A DNA stretch of 64,000 nt from BD1-7 clade bacterium (GTDB taxonomy: Bacteria; Pseudomonadota; Gammaproteobacteria; Pseudomonadales; DT-91), in contig CACSIO010000001.1 in NCBI GenBank assembly GCA_902705865.1, positions 447,002-511,001 on the forward strand, read 5' to 3'. A program made the position numbers and the translations under genes. The notes under the pieces were generated by a model. It was not told the origin of the DNA, made no database searches, and worked only from the letters and a program-made list of their open reading frames with translations. Shown here one piece after another: positions 17,402-27,000 of this stretch. How positions within the stretch are numbered: position 1 is the stretch's first letter; each line of letters opens with the position of its first letter.

Positions 17402-19285
17402 TTGTCTGACTACAACGCACAATCGATAGAAGTTCTGACAGGGCTGGATCCGGTGCGCAAGCGCCCGGGTATGTATACAGAGACTACGCGACCCAACCAT
17501 CTCGCGCAGGAAGTCATTGATAACAGCGTTGATGAGGCGTTAGCTGGCCACGCCAAGAAAGTTGACGTTATTTTGTTTAAAGACGGGTCTCTGCAAGTCG
17601 GGGATGACGGTCGTGGTATGCCGGTGGATATCCACCCAGAGCAAGGCAAGCCGGGTGTTGAGGTGATTTTATCGACGTTACATGCCGGGGGTAAATTCTC
17701 GAATGATAACTATCAGTATTCCGGCGGTTTGCATGGCGTGGGTGTTTCTGTGGTCAACGCATTGTCGACCTTATTGGATGTCACCATCCGGCGTGATGGA
17801 CAGGTGCACAACATCCAGTTTCGCAGTGGTGACAAATCTCAGGATCTGAAGGTCGTCGACACCTGTGGCAAGCGAAATACTGGTACTACGGTGCGCTTCT
17901 GGCCTGATGGTCAGTACTTCGATAGCGCCAAGTTTTCTGTATCCCGTCTGAAGCATGTATTACGGGCTAAAGCGGTTTTGTGCCCCGGTTTAACCGTTAC
18001 ATTTGTGGACGAAAATGCCGATGAAAAATGTGAATGGTATTACGAAGATGGCCTGAAAGATTATCTGGTGTCTAAAACCCGAGAATATGAAGCACTGCCG
18101 GAAGCGCCTTTTATCGGTCACTTTGAAGGCTCTACCGAAGCGGTAGATTGGGCCGTGCAGTGGTTTGTTGAAAGTGCAGAACTGACACAAGAAAGCTACG
18201 TTAATCTGATCCCTACCGCACAGGGGGGCACCCATGTTAACGGTTTGCGCACAGGTTTACTGGATGCTATGCGGGAATATTGCGAGTTCCGTAACCTGGT
18301 ACCCCGCGGTGTGAAGTTATCGGGTGATGATATTTGGGACAAATGTAACTTTGTGTTGAGTGCAAAATTACAGGATCCGCAGTTTTCCGGTCAAACCAAA
18401 GAGCGTTTATCGTCTCGAGAGTGCTCGGCGTTTATTTCCGGCGTAGCAAAAGATTCGTTTAGTCTGTGGCTGAATCAGCATACCGAAGAAGCCGATAAAC
18501 TGGCTGAAATGGTGATTAGTAACGCGCAAACGCGCCTGAAAAAAGCTAAAAAAGTTGTTCGTAAAAAAGTCACACAAGGGCCAGCCCTGCCGGGTAAGTT
18601 GGCAGATTGTTCCGGGCAAGATGCCATGGCCGGTGAGCTTTTTTTGGTTGAGGGTGATTCGGCTGGAGGGTCTGCCAAGCAAGCTCGTGATCGCATATTC
18701 CAGGCGATTATGCCGTTGCGAGGGAAGATACTGAATACCTGGGAAGTGGATCCCTCACAAGTTCTGGCTTCTCAGGAGGTGCATGATATTTCTGTCGCCG
18801 TCGGTGTTGATCCTGGCTCTGATGATATTACTCAGTTGCGCTACGGTAAGGTTTGTATTCTTGCTGATGCGGACTCCGATGGTGCGCACATAGCGACATT
18901 GTTATGTGCATTATTTGTTAAGCATTTCCGGCCGTTAGTAGCAGCAGGTCATGTGTATGTTGCTATGCCGCCTTTATTTCGGATTGATGTGGGTAAAGAA
19001 GTTTTTTACGCGCTGGATGAAGCAGAGCGCGAAGGTATTCTGAATCGCATTGAAGCTGAAAAGAAAAAGGGAAAAATTCAGGTAACCCGTTTTAAAGGAT
19101 TAGGTGAAATGAATCCCCTGCAGTTACGTGAAACTGTTATGAATAAAGACACACGACGTCTTCTTCAATTAAGAATTGAGGAAGACGACAACACCGACGA
19201 AATGATGGATATGTTGCTCGGTAAAAAACGCGCAGCGGACCGTCGTCAGTGGCTAGAATCGAAAGGCGACCTTGCGGAGATGTAG
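17402..19285 (+). CDS. parE: DNA topoisomerase IV subunit B
   Basis: 627-aa ATPase subunit of topoisomerase IV, which decatenates chromosomes. The start is TTG 17402, supported by a good AGGAG at 17389-17393, 8 nt away. GHKL motifs are EVIDNSVDEALAGHA, DDGRGMPVDIHP, LHAGGKFSNDNYQYSGGLHGVGVSVVNALS (read in parts) and GGTHVNGLR. The TOPRIM domain shows LFLVEGDSAGGSAKQARDR and ILADADSDGAHI. The C-terminal FKGLGEMNPLQLRETVMN is typical. Motif content distinguishes it from GyrB by the lack of the GyrB insertion. parC does not follow; a secreted protease and mobile remnants do. Confidence 0.96.
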   Translation: MSDYNAQSIEVLTGLDPVRKRPGMYTETTRPNHLAQEVIDNSVDEALAGHAKKVDVILFKDGSLQVGDDGRGMPVDIHPEQGKPGVEVILSTLHAGGKFSNDNYQYSGGLHGVGVSVVNALSTLLDVTIRRDGQVHNIQFRSGDKSQDLKVVDTCGKRNTGTTVRFWPDGQYFDSAKFSVSRLKHVLRAKAVLCPGLTVTFVDENADEKCEWYYEDGLKDYLVSKTREYEALPEAPFIGHFEGSTEAVDWAVQWFVESAELTQESYVNLIPTAQGGTHVNGLRTGLLDAMREYCEFRNLVPRGVKLSGDDIWDKCNFVLSAKLQDPQFSGQTKERLSSRECSAFISGVAKDSFSLWLNQHTEEADKLAEMVISNAQTRLKKAKKVVRKKVTQGPALPGKLADCSGQDAMAGELFLVEGDSAGGSAKQARDRIFQAIMPLRGKILNTWEVDPSQVLASQEVHDISVAVGVDPGSDDITQLRYGKVCILADADSDGAHIATLLCALFVKHFRPLVAAGHVYVAMPPLFRIDVGKEVFYALDEAEREGILNRIEAEKKKGKIQVTRFKGLGEMNPLQLRETVMNKDTRRLLQLRIEEDDNTDEMMDMLLGKKRAADRRQWLESKGDLAEM

Positions 19286-19298
19286 TATGTCACCTTCA

Positions 19299-19320
19299 GC
19301 CATAGGCTAGCGCCTATGGC
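19299..19320. terminator. Hairpin after parE, possible terminator
   Basis: Perfect 9-bp stem GCCATAGGC/GCCTATGGC with a TAGC loop, starting 13 bp after the parE stop. There is no T-tract, so it could be a Rho-dependent pause or REP-like element instead. Confidence 0.5.
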
Positions 19321-19502
19321 TTATCCAACAGAGCGAAAACTAGCCTTGCAGGTGTGATGAGCCTCGTAGCATTCCATCGACAGACAAGCGCGTCCGTCCG
19401 ATCAAGATGTTGATGGGGTCGGAGCGCAGTGACAAAAGTCTTCCTCTCCATATATCGACGTATTCACCTCTCCAATCTTTTAATCATACCTTCCATGAAA
19501 CT

Positions 19503-19541
19503 AACTGACGGGTTGTCAGTTCTAGATTCCTAGTTTCTAGG
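19503..19541 (+). promoter_or_regulatory. Two leader hairpins before the subtilase gene, second overlaps the ribosome site
   Basis: AACTGAC/GTCAGTT with a GGGTT loop (19503-19521) is followed by CCTAG/CTAGG with a TTT loop (19529-19541). The last bases of the second stem form the AGGA that is the best ribosome site for the ATG at 19553, so folding could mask it. Confidence 0.35.
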
Positions 19542-19552
19542 ATGGGTAAACG

Positions 19553-21871
19553 ATGAAAAATAATTCCATTACGCGCTCACTGATAGTCTTTTTCGGTAGC
19601 TTCGGTGTATCCAGCTTGTCATTGCATGCTTCGGCTCAAGTGCCGGAATCTGTTGAGCGTTTGTTGTCTGCACCCAGCTTCGCCCGAGCAGTGGGCGGCC
19701 AAAGCCAAACTGCGCAACCAAAACAGCCGCTTGTTTATGTCAGCTTGAAGGGTGAGGAGCTGGCGCGCCTGAAAGCACTGTCGGCACAGCGGCCGGAGCT
19801 TGAGATCAGTGCTCACCAAAGAAATGGTGTCACAACCTTTATCCTCTCACCGAATGCCATTACAGCACTGGCTGTGCTCCAGCAGCAGGATGCTGTCACG
19901 TGGCTGGAAACGACGTTTCCAGGTGTATTGAATATTGGTTTGATAAGCGCTGGCGGTGAAGAACCGATGACAGAAACGGATTCGTTAGTGCCAATGCACG
20001 ACGAGGATATTCCGCTGTCGTTTCCCGAAGCCCAGTGGATGGGCTTGAGCGCTTTCTGGCAAGGCCTGAATATTCAAGGTCGAGCGATGAACGTCGGTGT
20101 GCTCGACAGCGGCTTTAAATTCATCGTGCCGGATGAATTCGATCCGTTCCCTCGAAAGAACTATGTCAGTAAATACCGTATTCATGGTGCTTTTACGGCG
20201 GCAAATAATGGTGAAGATAAACCGCTGAGTCATCGGTCATCAAGCGCGGAGTTAAACAACCCGTATTACGGCGACCGCAACAATGGTTCAGAGAAAAAAC
20301 AATATCATATTGTCGGCTTGCGCAGCGGTCACGGCACACAAACGAGCTGTGCGGCAACCGGTGGTTATGTGAATGACGAAGCAAATGGAATTAGTGCTGT
20401 GCCGCGTGGGGCCTCCTATGCGGCGAGTCTGGTATTTGACTTTGCCGGTGACGAAACGGTGCAGATTGATCCGGCGACCGGCGAATATGTTGATAAAACC
20501 GTCGCCCTTAAAACCACCATGGATAGCCTCGCTTGGATCAGCCGGCAAGGTATCGATATGCTCAATTACAGTTTTGGTCATGGTGAACAGTACGCGCAGG
20601 CATGGGTAGGGGGAGCATACCAACCAGAGCAGATGGTGAGCCCCTATTCGACGATTGCCCGTGAATTTGACCGAGCTGCATATCTCAATGATTTCCTGTT
20701 TTTTAAATCGGCAGGCAATCGATCTGTCACCGGTGACCCCTATGCATTCACGCTCACTGAGCCTGCGGATACCTACAACGGCATCGTGGTTGGCAATATG
20801 AATCCCTATTATGTCGAAGGTGCTGATGATGATCTTACCATGCGTAAACCAAGGTCGGCCCATCATCTGAGAGTGGCTAGTGCCCGTGGTCCAACCTTGG
20901 ATGGACGCAGAAAGCCCGACATAGTTGCCCCTGGCAGTTACGTGGTGAGCTGCACCGTGCCCTATATCGATAGTGAACGTGAAGATTATCGGGCCGTTGC
21001 TGAGGCTAGGCCGGTAACCGGCACCAGCATTGCAGCTCCTTTGGCTGAAGGTGTTGCAGGATTGGTCAAAGAAGCCGTGCTCACTCAAGATGCGAGTTCA
21101 TGGAATTTGTCGGATCAGGCTCCGCGCTTCAGTATGGCAGTAAAGGCCATTTTAATTAATAGTGCCGACAATCGTACGCCAACAAAGTATGAAGCGGGCC
21201 GACAAGAAGGCGCGTTAGGCAAAGAGTCTACTATCTGGCCTGACCCAACAAACGCTCAATGGAATAATGGTTACGGCTTTGGTTACATCAGTGCAGCACA
21301 GGCTGCCAAAGAGTATGATCATGTCATTCAGGATGCGGTGGGTATTGGGGAAGTAAAATATTATCAGGTGGTTCAAAAAAAGGCGGATCCGGCGGATATC
21401 AAAGTTACCCTTACTTGGGAAAAACGCTATCCCTCCAATCATGAACACAAACTATATGACTACGGCTACCCATTAACGCCGTTGCAGATCACGTTAACGC
21501 AAGGCAACGCTAAGCGTGGTCAGATCTGGCAAATGGAAGACACCAGTTTGATCGCAAAGACGATGACGCAGCATAAAATCGGTCGCACTGTTTATGATTA
21601 TTCCTCGAACCCTTGGGATACCCGGCAGCAAACATACACGCCTTATAACAATGTATTGCAGGTGAAAGGTGCCGATAACAAACACATCAAAAGCAGCTGT
21701 ATCGAAGTGTCTGTCGTGCCTGATCAGGTTAAACGCATTGCTGGTACAAAGACGGAACCGTATGCGCTAGCGTCGAATGTGGTTTTAACACCTGTGGAGA
21801 GCTGTTCTGTAGAGGCAGCATATAGGCCTTATCAAGCGGTCGATTCACAAGCTGGATTAACGAATCGCTAA
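19553..21871 (+). CDS. Secreted subtilisin-like S8 serine peptidase
   Basis: 772-aa exported protease. It has a signal peptide (about residues 1-29, SLIVFFGSFGVSSLSLHASA) and a prodomain-like region up to about 150. In the catalytic domain Asp185 sits in VGVLDSGFKF, His260 in SGHGTQTSC, the oxyanion Asn389 in FFKSAGNRS and the nucleophile Ser492 in VTGTSIAAPLAEG. All triad residues are intact. About 180 C-terminal residues after the catalytic domain have beta-rich character, like P/proprotein or jelly-roll extensions. It stands between parE and an AT-rich IS-containing region, with no operon partner. Function may be nutrient degradation or processing of surface proteins; substrate unknown. 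Confidence 0.9.
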   Translation: MKNNSITRSLIVFFGSFGVSSLSLHASAQVPESVERLLSAPSFARAVGGQSQTAQPKQPLVYVSLKGEELARLKALSAQRPELEISAHQRNGVTTFILSPNAITALAVLQQQDAVTWLETTFPGVLNIGLISAGGEEPMTETDSLVPMHDEDIPLSFPEAQWMGLSAFWQGLNIQGRAMNVGVLDSGFKFIVPDEFDPFPRKNYVSKYRIHGAFTAANNGEDKPLSHRSSSAELNNPYYGDRNNGSEKKQYHIVGLRSGHGTQTSCAATGGYVNDEANGISAVPRGASYAASLVFDFAGDETVQIDPATGEYVDKTVALKTTMDSLAWISRQGIDMLNYSFGHGEQYAQAWVGGAYQPEQMVSPYSTIAREFDRAAYLNDFLFFKSAGNRSVTGDPYAFTLTEPADTYNGIVVGNMNPYYVEGADDDLTMRKPRSAHHLRVASARGPTLDGRRKPDIVAPGSYVVSCTVPYIDSEREDYRAVAEARPVTGTSIAAPLAEGVAGLVKEAVLTQDASSWNLSDQAPRFSMAVKAILINSADNRTPTKYEAGRQEGALGKESTIWPDPTNAQWNNGYGFGYISAAQAAKEYDHVIQDAVGIGEVKYYQVVQKKADPADIKVTLTWEKRYPSNHEHKLYDYGYPLTPLQITLTQGNAKRGQIWQMEDTSLIAKTMTQHKIGRTVYDYSSNPWDTRQQTYTPYNNVLQVKGADNKHIKSSCIEVSVVPDQVKRIAGTKTEPYALASNVVLTPVESCSVEAAYRPYQAVDSQAGLTNR

Positions 21872-22593
21872 CAAAGTTGCATTGGTTCAATTCGATCGAT
21901 TGTATCCATCACTCGACAACGGGGCATTTCGCGCTAATCAAATAGCGATTCAATGTCTCAACGTCGGGTGCGAATTGCAATAGTCGGCAAATTGCATGAA
22001 ACGCCCGTTGTCCAAAATTATTGCCGGAGCACACCTAGCAGAGAAAGCCAGTACTGGTACTTTTCTTGTCGAGGCACTTTCCGATCCTTTTCAGATCGCA
22101 TCTAATCAGGATGTTTGAGGCCCCTTTAGGGGTAATGTCGATTCGAGACAGCGGCGATCAAACCGCGGGAGGCTCGCCCGAATACAATTTCTGGGTGCCG
22201 ATTAACCCAAGCCGAGTATCATGAATAAAATTTATAGTGGAGTATAAAATAAATATTTCAGCATGTGATATTAAGTTAATGAATGTAGTAAATCTTTATA
22301 GTTCTTGAATTTTTTGTTAATTTTATAAATTAATGATATGGATTTATTTTCGTATATATTATGTTTCGAATGGGTAAAAAATACTTAGCCTAACGGTAAG
22401 TTCTACTATTGATGTGGAATGTTATATCGTAAATGTGTTCTTCTATTGTCTATTTATTATGAAAAATTTATCGTCGAAAAAGTCGTTGTAGCGCCTTTGG
22501 TTATGTTTATGATTTGAGATGTTCAGATGGATATTTGACTATGTACAAGTGTTTCACTTGGATGTTGTTTTTGAATATTGAACGGCTTTAGAT
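21872..22593. other. Gene-poor stretch, strongly AT-rich from about 22200
   Basis: 722 bp without a convincing gene. The left part has ordinary composition and a small GCCCC/GGGGT-type hairpin near 22121-22135. From about 22200 to the IS boundary the sequence is dominated by A/T runs and stops in all frames; the only starts give peptides under 20 residues (for example at 22222, 22281, 22343). It may be the decayed left flank of the locus to which the PqqD-like remnant belonged. Confidence 0.6.
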
Positions 22594-22656
22594 TGATCCG
22601 CTCCATCAACAGTAGACACCTCGTTAAGCAAGTAAAATTGCTAACTGAGGTGAAAC

Positions 22657-22942
22657 ATGACTAAAAACCCCAACCCCGAAAACGTCATAACGATGAATTC
22701 AAAGCTGAAGCCTTATTGTTGGCTGAAAAATCGGCGTAACCAAGGCTGCTGACCAGCTTGGATTACATGGCTCGCAGATCTATCAGTGGCGAGCGGCAGC
22801 TGAGAAAAAGAGCAATGCCAGTGAGCGTGAGAGTCATCTGGCCACCGAAAATGCCAAACTCAAACGGGAGAAAGCCGATCTGGAAAAGGAAGTTGAATTC
22901 CTAAAAAAGGCGGCAGCCTACTTCGCGAAGAACCCAAAGTAG
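22657..22942 (+). pseudogene. IS3-family transposase orfA, two frameshifts
   Basis: The ATG at 22657 begins a typical OrfA (MTKNP..) but the frame is broken twice. One base is missing near 22677, before the codons for KRHNDEFKAEALLLAEK. Another is missing in the A-run at 22726-22730. The last part, in a third frame, encodes GVTKAADQLGLHGSQIYQWR and the coiled coil ENAKLKREKADLEKEVEFLKKAA, ending at TAG 22940-22942. A helix-turn-helix DNA-binding protein is recognisable, but no functional product is expected. Confidence 0.88.
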
Positions 22943-23748
22943 TGCGTTTCCGGTTCATTCAACAGCATGGCCAGCATCTGAGCATCAGCTTTCTCTGTCA
23001 GGCGCTAGCAGTATCGCGAAGTGGGTATTATCAGTGGAACTTGAAACGAGACGCCCCCAGCCCTCGCCGACAAGCTCAGCAACAACGAGATAGAGCAATT
23101 AGTGAGGCCTTTGACGATTCCAAAAGCCGTGACGGTGCACGTCGTATTCAGGCTGAGCTGGTCGATCAGGGGATGTGTCACGACATAAAAACCATCGCAG
23201 ACAGTAACCATACATTATAGGTAGCCCCTAATCTGCTGGATAGGGACTTCAATGCTGATGCCCCGAATCAATAGTGGGCAGGTGATATCACTTATCTGTA
23301 CACCAGCGAGGGCTGGCTGTATCTAGCGGTGATGATCGATCTTTACTCACGGGCGGTGATTGGCTGGTCAATGTCATCAAGGATGACAGCGGACTTAGTC
23401 TGTGATGCGCTGAAGATGGCGTTGTTCCGACGTAGTTTCCCTGAAGACGTTATCGTACACAGTGACCGTGGTAGCCAGTACTGCTCAGGCGCTTACCGCG
23501 GGCTGATTGAAGAGAGAAAGCTGCAACAGAGTATGAGCCGTCGAGGGAATTGCTGGGACAATGCCTGTGTAGAAAGTTTCTTCCATTCCTTCAAAGTGGA
23601 AGCGATTCACGATGAGCCGTTAATGAATCGAGAAGAGATGCGCCGAGCGGTGTTCGAATATATTGAAGTTGATTACAATCGAAAAAGGCGCCACAGTGCG
23701 TTGGGTTATTTGAGCCCTGAGAAATACGAAATGAAATTAGTCGCTTAA
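22942..23748 (+). pseudogene. IS3-family transposase orfB (DDE integrase), nonsense codons and deletion
   Basis: The frame from 22942 encodes RFIQQHGQHLSISFLCQAL and the HTH_21 region up to CHDIKTIADS. About 15-25 codons then seem to be missing before NHTL, followed by an in-frame TAG at 23218-23220 and another at 23272-23274 (just before the codons for WAGDITYL, the first catalytic Asp). The rest is intact: [26 protein letters not shown] with the second Asp, and [16 protein letters not shown] with the Glu, ending [13 protein letters not shown]. The DDE residues survive but cannot be joined in one product. Confidence 0.9.
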
Positions 23749-23751
23749 CGA

Positions 23752-24030
23752 GTGCCCACTTTTACTGGGGCAGATCATATCCAGCGGAATGCCGACATGG
23801 GGCATGCCAGCATGGGCACTGATACCGTTATCATGAGTGTTGTGAATGGTGAATATTATGGCGTTAATGATGTCGGATCGATGATATGGAAACTTCTCGA
23901 GTGTGATATTACGTTTACGCAGTTAGTGGAAAAACTATCGAACCATTATGGTATTGACGCTTCGAATGGCATGAGAGCCAGAAATTGTAAAGCGCTGTGC
24001 GTCTACACAGCGCTTTTTTGTGCGAATTAA
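23752..24030 (+). pseudogene. Truncated PqqD-like / RiPP recognition element remnant
   Basis: The frame starts by chance at a GTG inside the IS right end; native sequence begins at about 23778. IQRNADMGHASMGTDTVIMS followed by NGEYYGVNDVGSMIWKLLE and LVEKLSNHYGID (read separately) matches the PqqD family winged-helix fold (PF05402), which in RiPP systems binds leader peptides. The normal start is lost at the IS boundary, and the usual C-terminal helices are replaced by SNGMRARNCKALCV.., which reads through a terminator hairpin. It is therefore truncated at both ends and probably inactive. No radical-SAM, lasso or other maturase remains beside it. Confidence 0.7.
23989..24019. terminator. Intrinsic terminator between PqqD remnant and di-haem lipoprotein gene
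   Basis: Perfect 11-bp stem AAAGCGCTGTG/CACAGCGCTTT with a six-base loop, then T6 on the plus strand. The minus-strand gene ending at 24031 stops 12 bp from it. Confidence 0.88.
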
Positions 24031-27000
24031 TCAATCGTCGCGGTTTAATATGCCGTCCAAATCTTTGTCGAGTGCCATTTGATGTCCGGCTCCTGGAACC
24101 TCGCAGGTAAAGGTCAGGTGATTATTTGCCGTTTTTGCGCGTTCGATTAGCGCGTCGCTGTCGAGTATTGCATCAGATTTTGCATCGGGGTGGAACGATT
24201 TGTTTGTTGGCATGAACAAGTAGGATTTTGCCTTTCCATCAATGATGCCATGCGCGACTAAATCGCATTCGTGGGCATTAGGGCCGAGTATCTTAGACGC
24301 AAAACGGGTACTGGCTCGACGCATCAACAGCTCTAGGCGGTCTAGGTGGGCATCATCTGCGGTGCTCGATAGCGTCACTTGCTGACCAACAATCGGTGCA
24401 AGGTCACTTTCGAATTCCATCAAGTACTGCACCAGAGCCTGACGCACGTTGTCATTTGGAATTCCCACATGGCCTGCGTTAAATGCGCAGCCATAACGTG
24501 CATCTAATCCTGGCGGGCAAGGTAGTTCGCCATTGTCGAAAACACCGCCTTTCAGGAAGTTAAACAGCAAATCAGTCGCGCCGTCGTGCAAGAAACCAAA
24601 CCCGCGAATTTGATCACGCTGATGTGTGCGTGTATTTGACGGCAAAAAGCCGATACGATCCGGTAGGCCGAACATGCCAACGCGGGTATACAAGTTACGC
24701 AGTTGTGGCACTTTGAGGATCTGAATCTCACCACCGTGAGCAATCTCGCCGCGTGTGCCATAGAAGCCTTTGGCCGGGTCTAAACCATGGCAGCCTTCAC
24801 AGTTAACACCATCTTGCTCTGGGCCGTTGCGCCGTGAATCTTGGGCTAAACCATCAGAGCGTCGGCTGCCGGTGAAAAATGCCTTGCCGGTTGAAGCTGA
24901 CGCCGACAGCGAATTATCGAGTTGGCGAATCGGGTTTGGTGGCATTTGGGTATGCAGCATAAAGTCTGCGAGGTCATCCACCTGTTGTTCAAGCGTTATA
25001 ACATCGGCTGATTTTGAGCCGCTATTGACGCTATTTGGTAGGTCAATATCCAGCCCTAACAAACCTTCAAAGGCGACGATGAAGTTCTTGAATGAGGTTT
25101 TCTCGTCCAGCGTTTGTGCGGTGTCGGTGCCAAAGTATCCGACAGAGCGGTCACCGCGCCAGTGCATGTGACCATGTGTACTCATGCCGCGTAATGTTTG
25201 GGTAAACATTGGGCCCTTCATCGAGGCAATCGTATTTAGGTTGCCGTCACCGTTAATAATTTGCAAAAGCTGGCAGCTGTCATCATTCGGGCCGACGAAA
25301 TCACAGCCGAGCGACGAAAGTTTGCGGGTCGGGAAGGGTTGGGGATTTCTAGCATTTGAGGAATCCGGGTTGCCGAGGTTCCAGCTCAGCTGGTCGCCGT
25401 CGCCATAAATATGGCAGCTTGCACACGCAGCTTCACCGTTAGATGATGAGCGTTTTGCGTCGTATAACATGGCGCGGCCGTCGATAACGGCTTGTGGCTC
25501 TGGTGTTGTCAGTGACAGGCGAGCTTCAATTTGTCGAGAATCTGTATTGATGCTAACCAAACTATTATCAAAACGCGTGTAAACATAGAGGCGTTTGCGG
25601 GCGTCATCGAGCAGTATGCCGGCAGGGCCACCGTCAACGTCAATGTGATTTTGTTGTGTCGGGTCAAACTCTAGCCCTTGGTTGTCCCATAAGGCGTCGT
25701 CGTTGATGTCTTGGGTTGGATACACAGCGATTTTATCGGAGCCCATCGCCGCAGTGTAGAGTGTGTTGCCATCAGCGGTAATTGCCATTTGGTTAGGCAT
25801 CGCCACTGAGTGATCTTTAATGCTGTCTGGCGCTTTTATCGCGCTGTAGTTGATGTGTTTGTTTAATGGGCGCATGGCAACACTATTTGCCGAAGGATCG
25901 ATCACTGTGATCTGTGAACGGGCGATATTACCTTGCACGGTTGAGCCGCCAACTTTGCCCGGGCCTTCAAATCGGGTGCTGTTGTTGGCTTCGGTATTGG
26001 AGACGTAAATCTGCCCTGACGTCGGGTTAATCGCCATGTTGAAGAGTGTGGTGCCAACATGCGGGTAAGCGGTAACTTCAGTCAATGTCTCGGTATCGAT
26101 CGCAAATACGTCTTTGTCGGGCAGGTGGAAGCGGATGCCGTTGCTGAAGTTACGATCTTTGGAATCTCGCCATTCGCCGCTGTCGTTATCGTATTGAACA
26201 ATCATGGATGTCCAAGGTTGTGGAATACCGTCTTTATTAACCCCAGGTGCTGTGCGGCCGCCGGGTAGTTGCCCGTTAGCTTCGCCCTCCGGTGAGCTGA
26301 TGCGATCAAGCGTGTTGCAGGGTTTGTTACCGAAGTTGTCGTCTTCGAAGCCATGGCACATCACCGATTCATGAACGGCGGCTGTTTGGTTTCCGGAGTG
26401 CATGACAGCGACATAAACCGTGCGTTGATCAGGTGTCACCGCCAATGCGCGCGGGGTATCTCCGAACAGAGATACAATTTTTTCGGGATTGCCACCGACG
26501 GAGCTTCCGGTGTCGTTGGCATTGAAAACCCAAACATCTGCGCGTGAAACGCCGGAGGTGAATAGTGCGGGATCGCCAGCGCCGTCCACACCTTGTAACG
26601 ATGCGTGGGTGCGATGCTGGCCCCGATGCGCCGTGGTAATAAAAGCCTTGCCGTTTGCAAACACGATATCGCGTGGTTCATCGCCGACTAAGAGTGTTTT
26701 GTCGACATAAGGCAGTGTCTGATCGAAACGTACCACGCTGATGGAATCTGAAATATGGTTGACGACCCATGCGCTGCCGTCCGGTGCAATATTGACAGCC
26801 ACTGGCCCAATACCCACAGGAACCGTTGATTGGTGTTCCAAGTCGCCATTAGGCAATGTGGTAAATACCTCCAGAGATCGATTGGGAGTATTGGTAATGA
26901 GCACTTTATTACCGGTTTTGGCGATCGGCCGTACCGGGCCCGATTCAAAATTCACATACGCCGGGCGTGTATCTTCGGCTGGCGGTGGCGCTGGTGGCGC

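Larger units (their letters stand above)
22594..23777 (+). mobile_element. Degenerate IS3-family (IS3 group) insertion sequence
   Basis: An element of about 1.18 kb. The left end reads TGATCCGCTCCATCAACAGT and the reverse complement of the right end reads TGATCTGCCCCAGTAAAAGT. The ends continue in parallel to a shared TCGTTAAGC, giving imperfect terminal inverted repeats of about 36 bp of the IS3 TGATC type. Inside are orfA (helix-turn-helix, leucine zipper) and orfB (DDE integrase), both broken. No clear 3-bp target duplication was found (GAT left, TAT right). The copy looks old and unable to move by itself. Confidence 0.9.

Noticed and set aside
22222-22401. Very short starts in the AT-rich region as possible RiPP precursors
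   Set aside because: They encode under 20 residues, have no leader-core layout or cysteine pattern, and no good ribosome sites.
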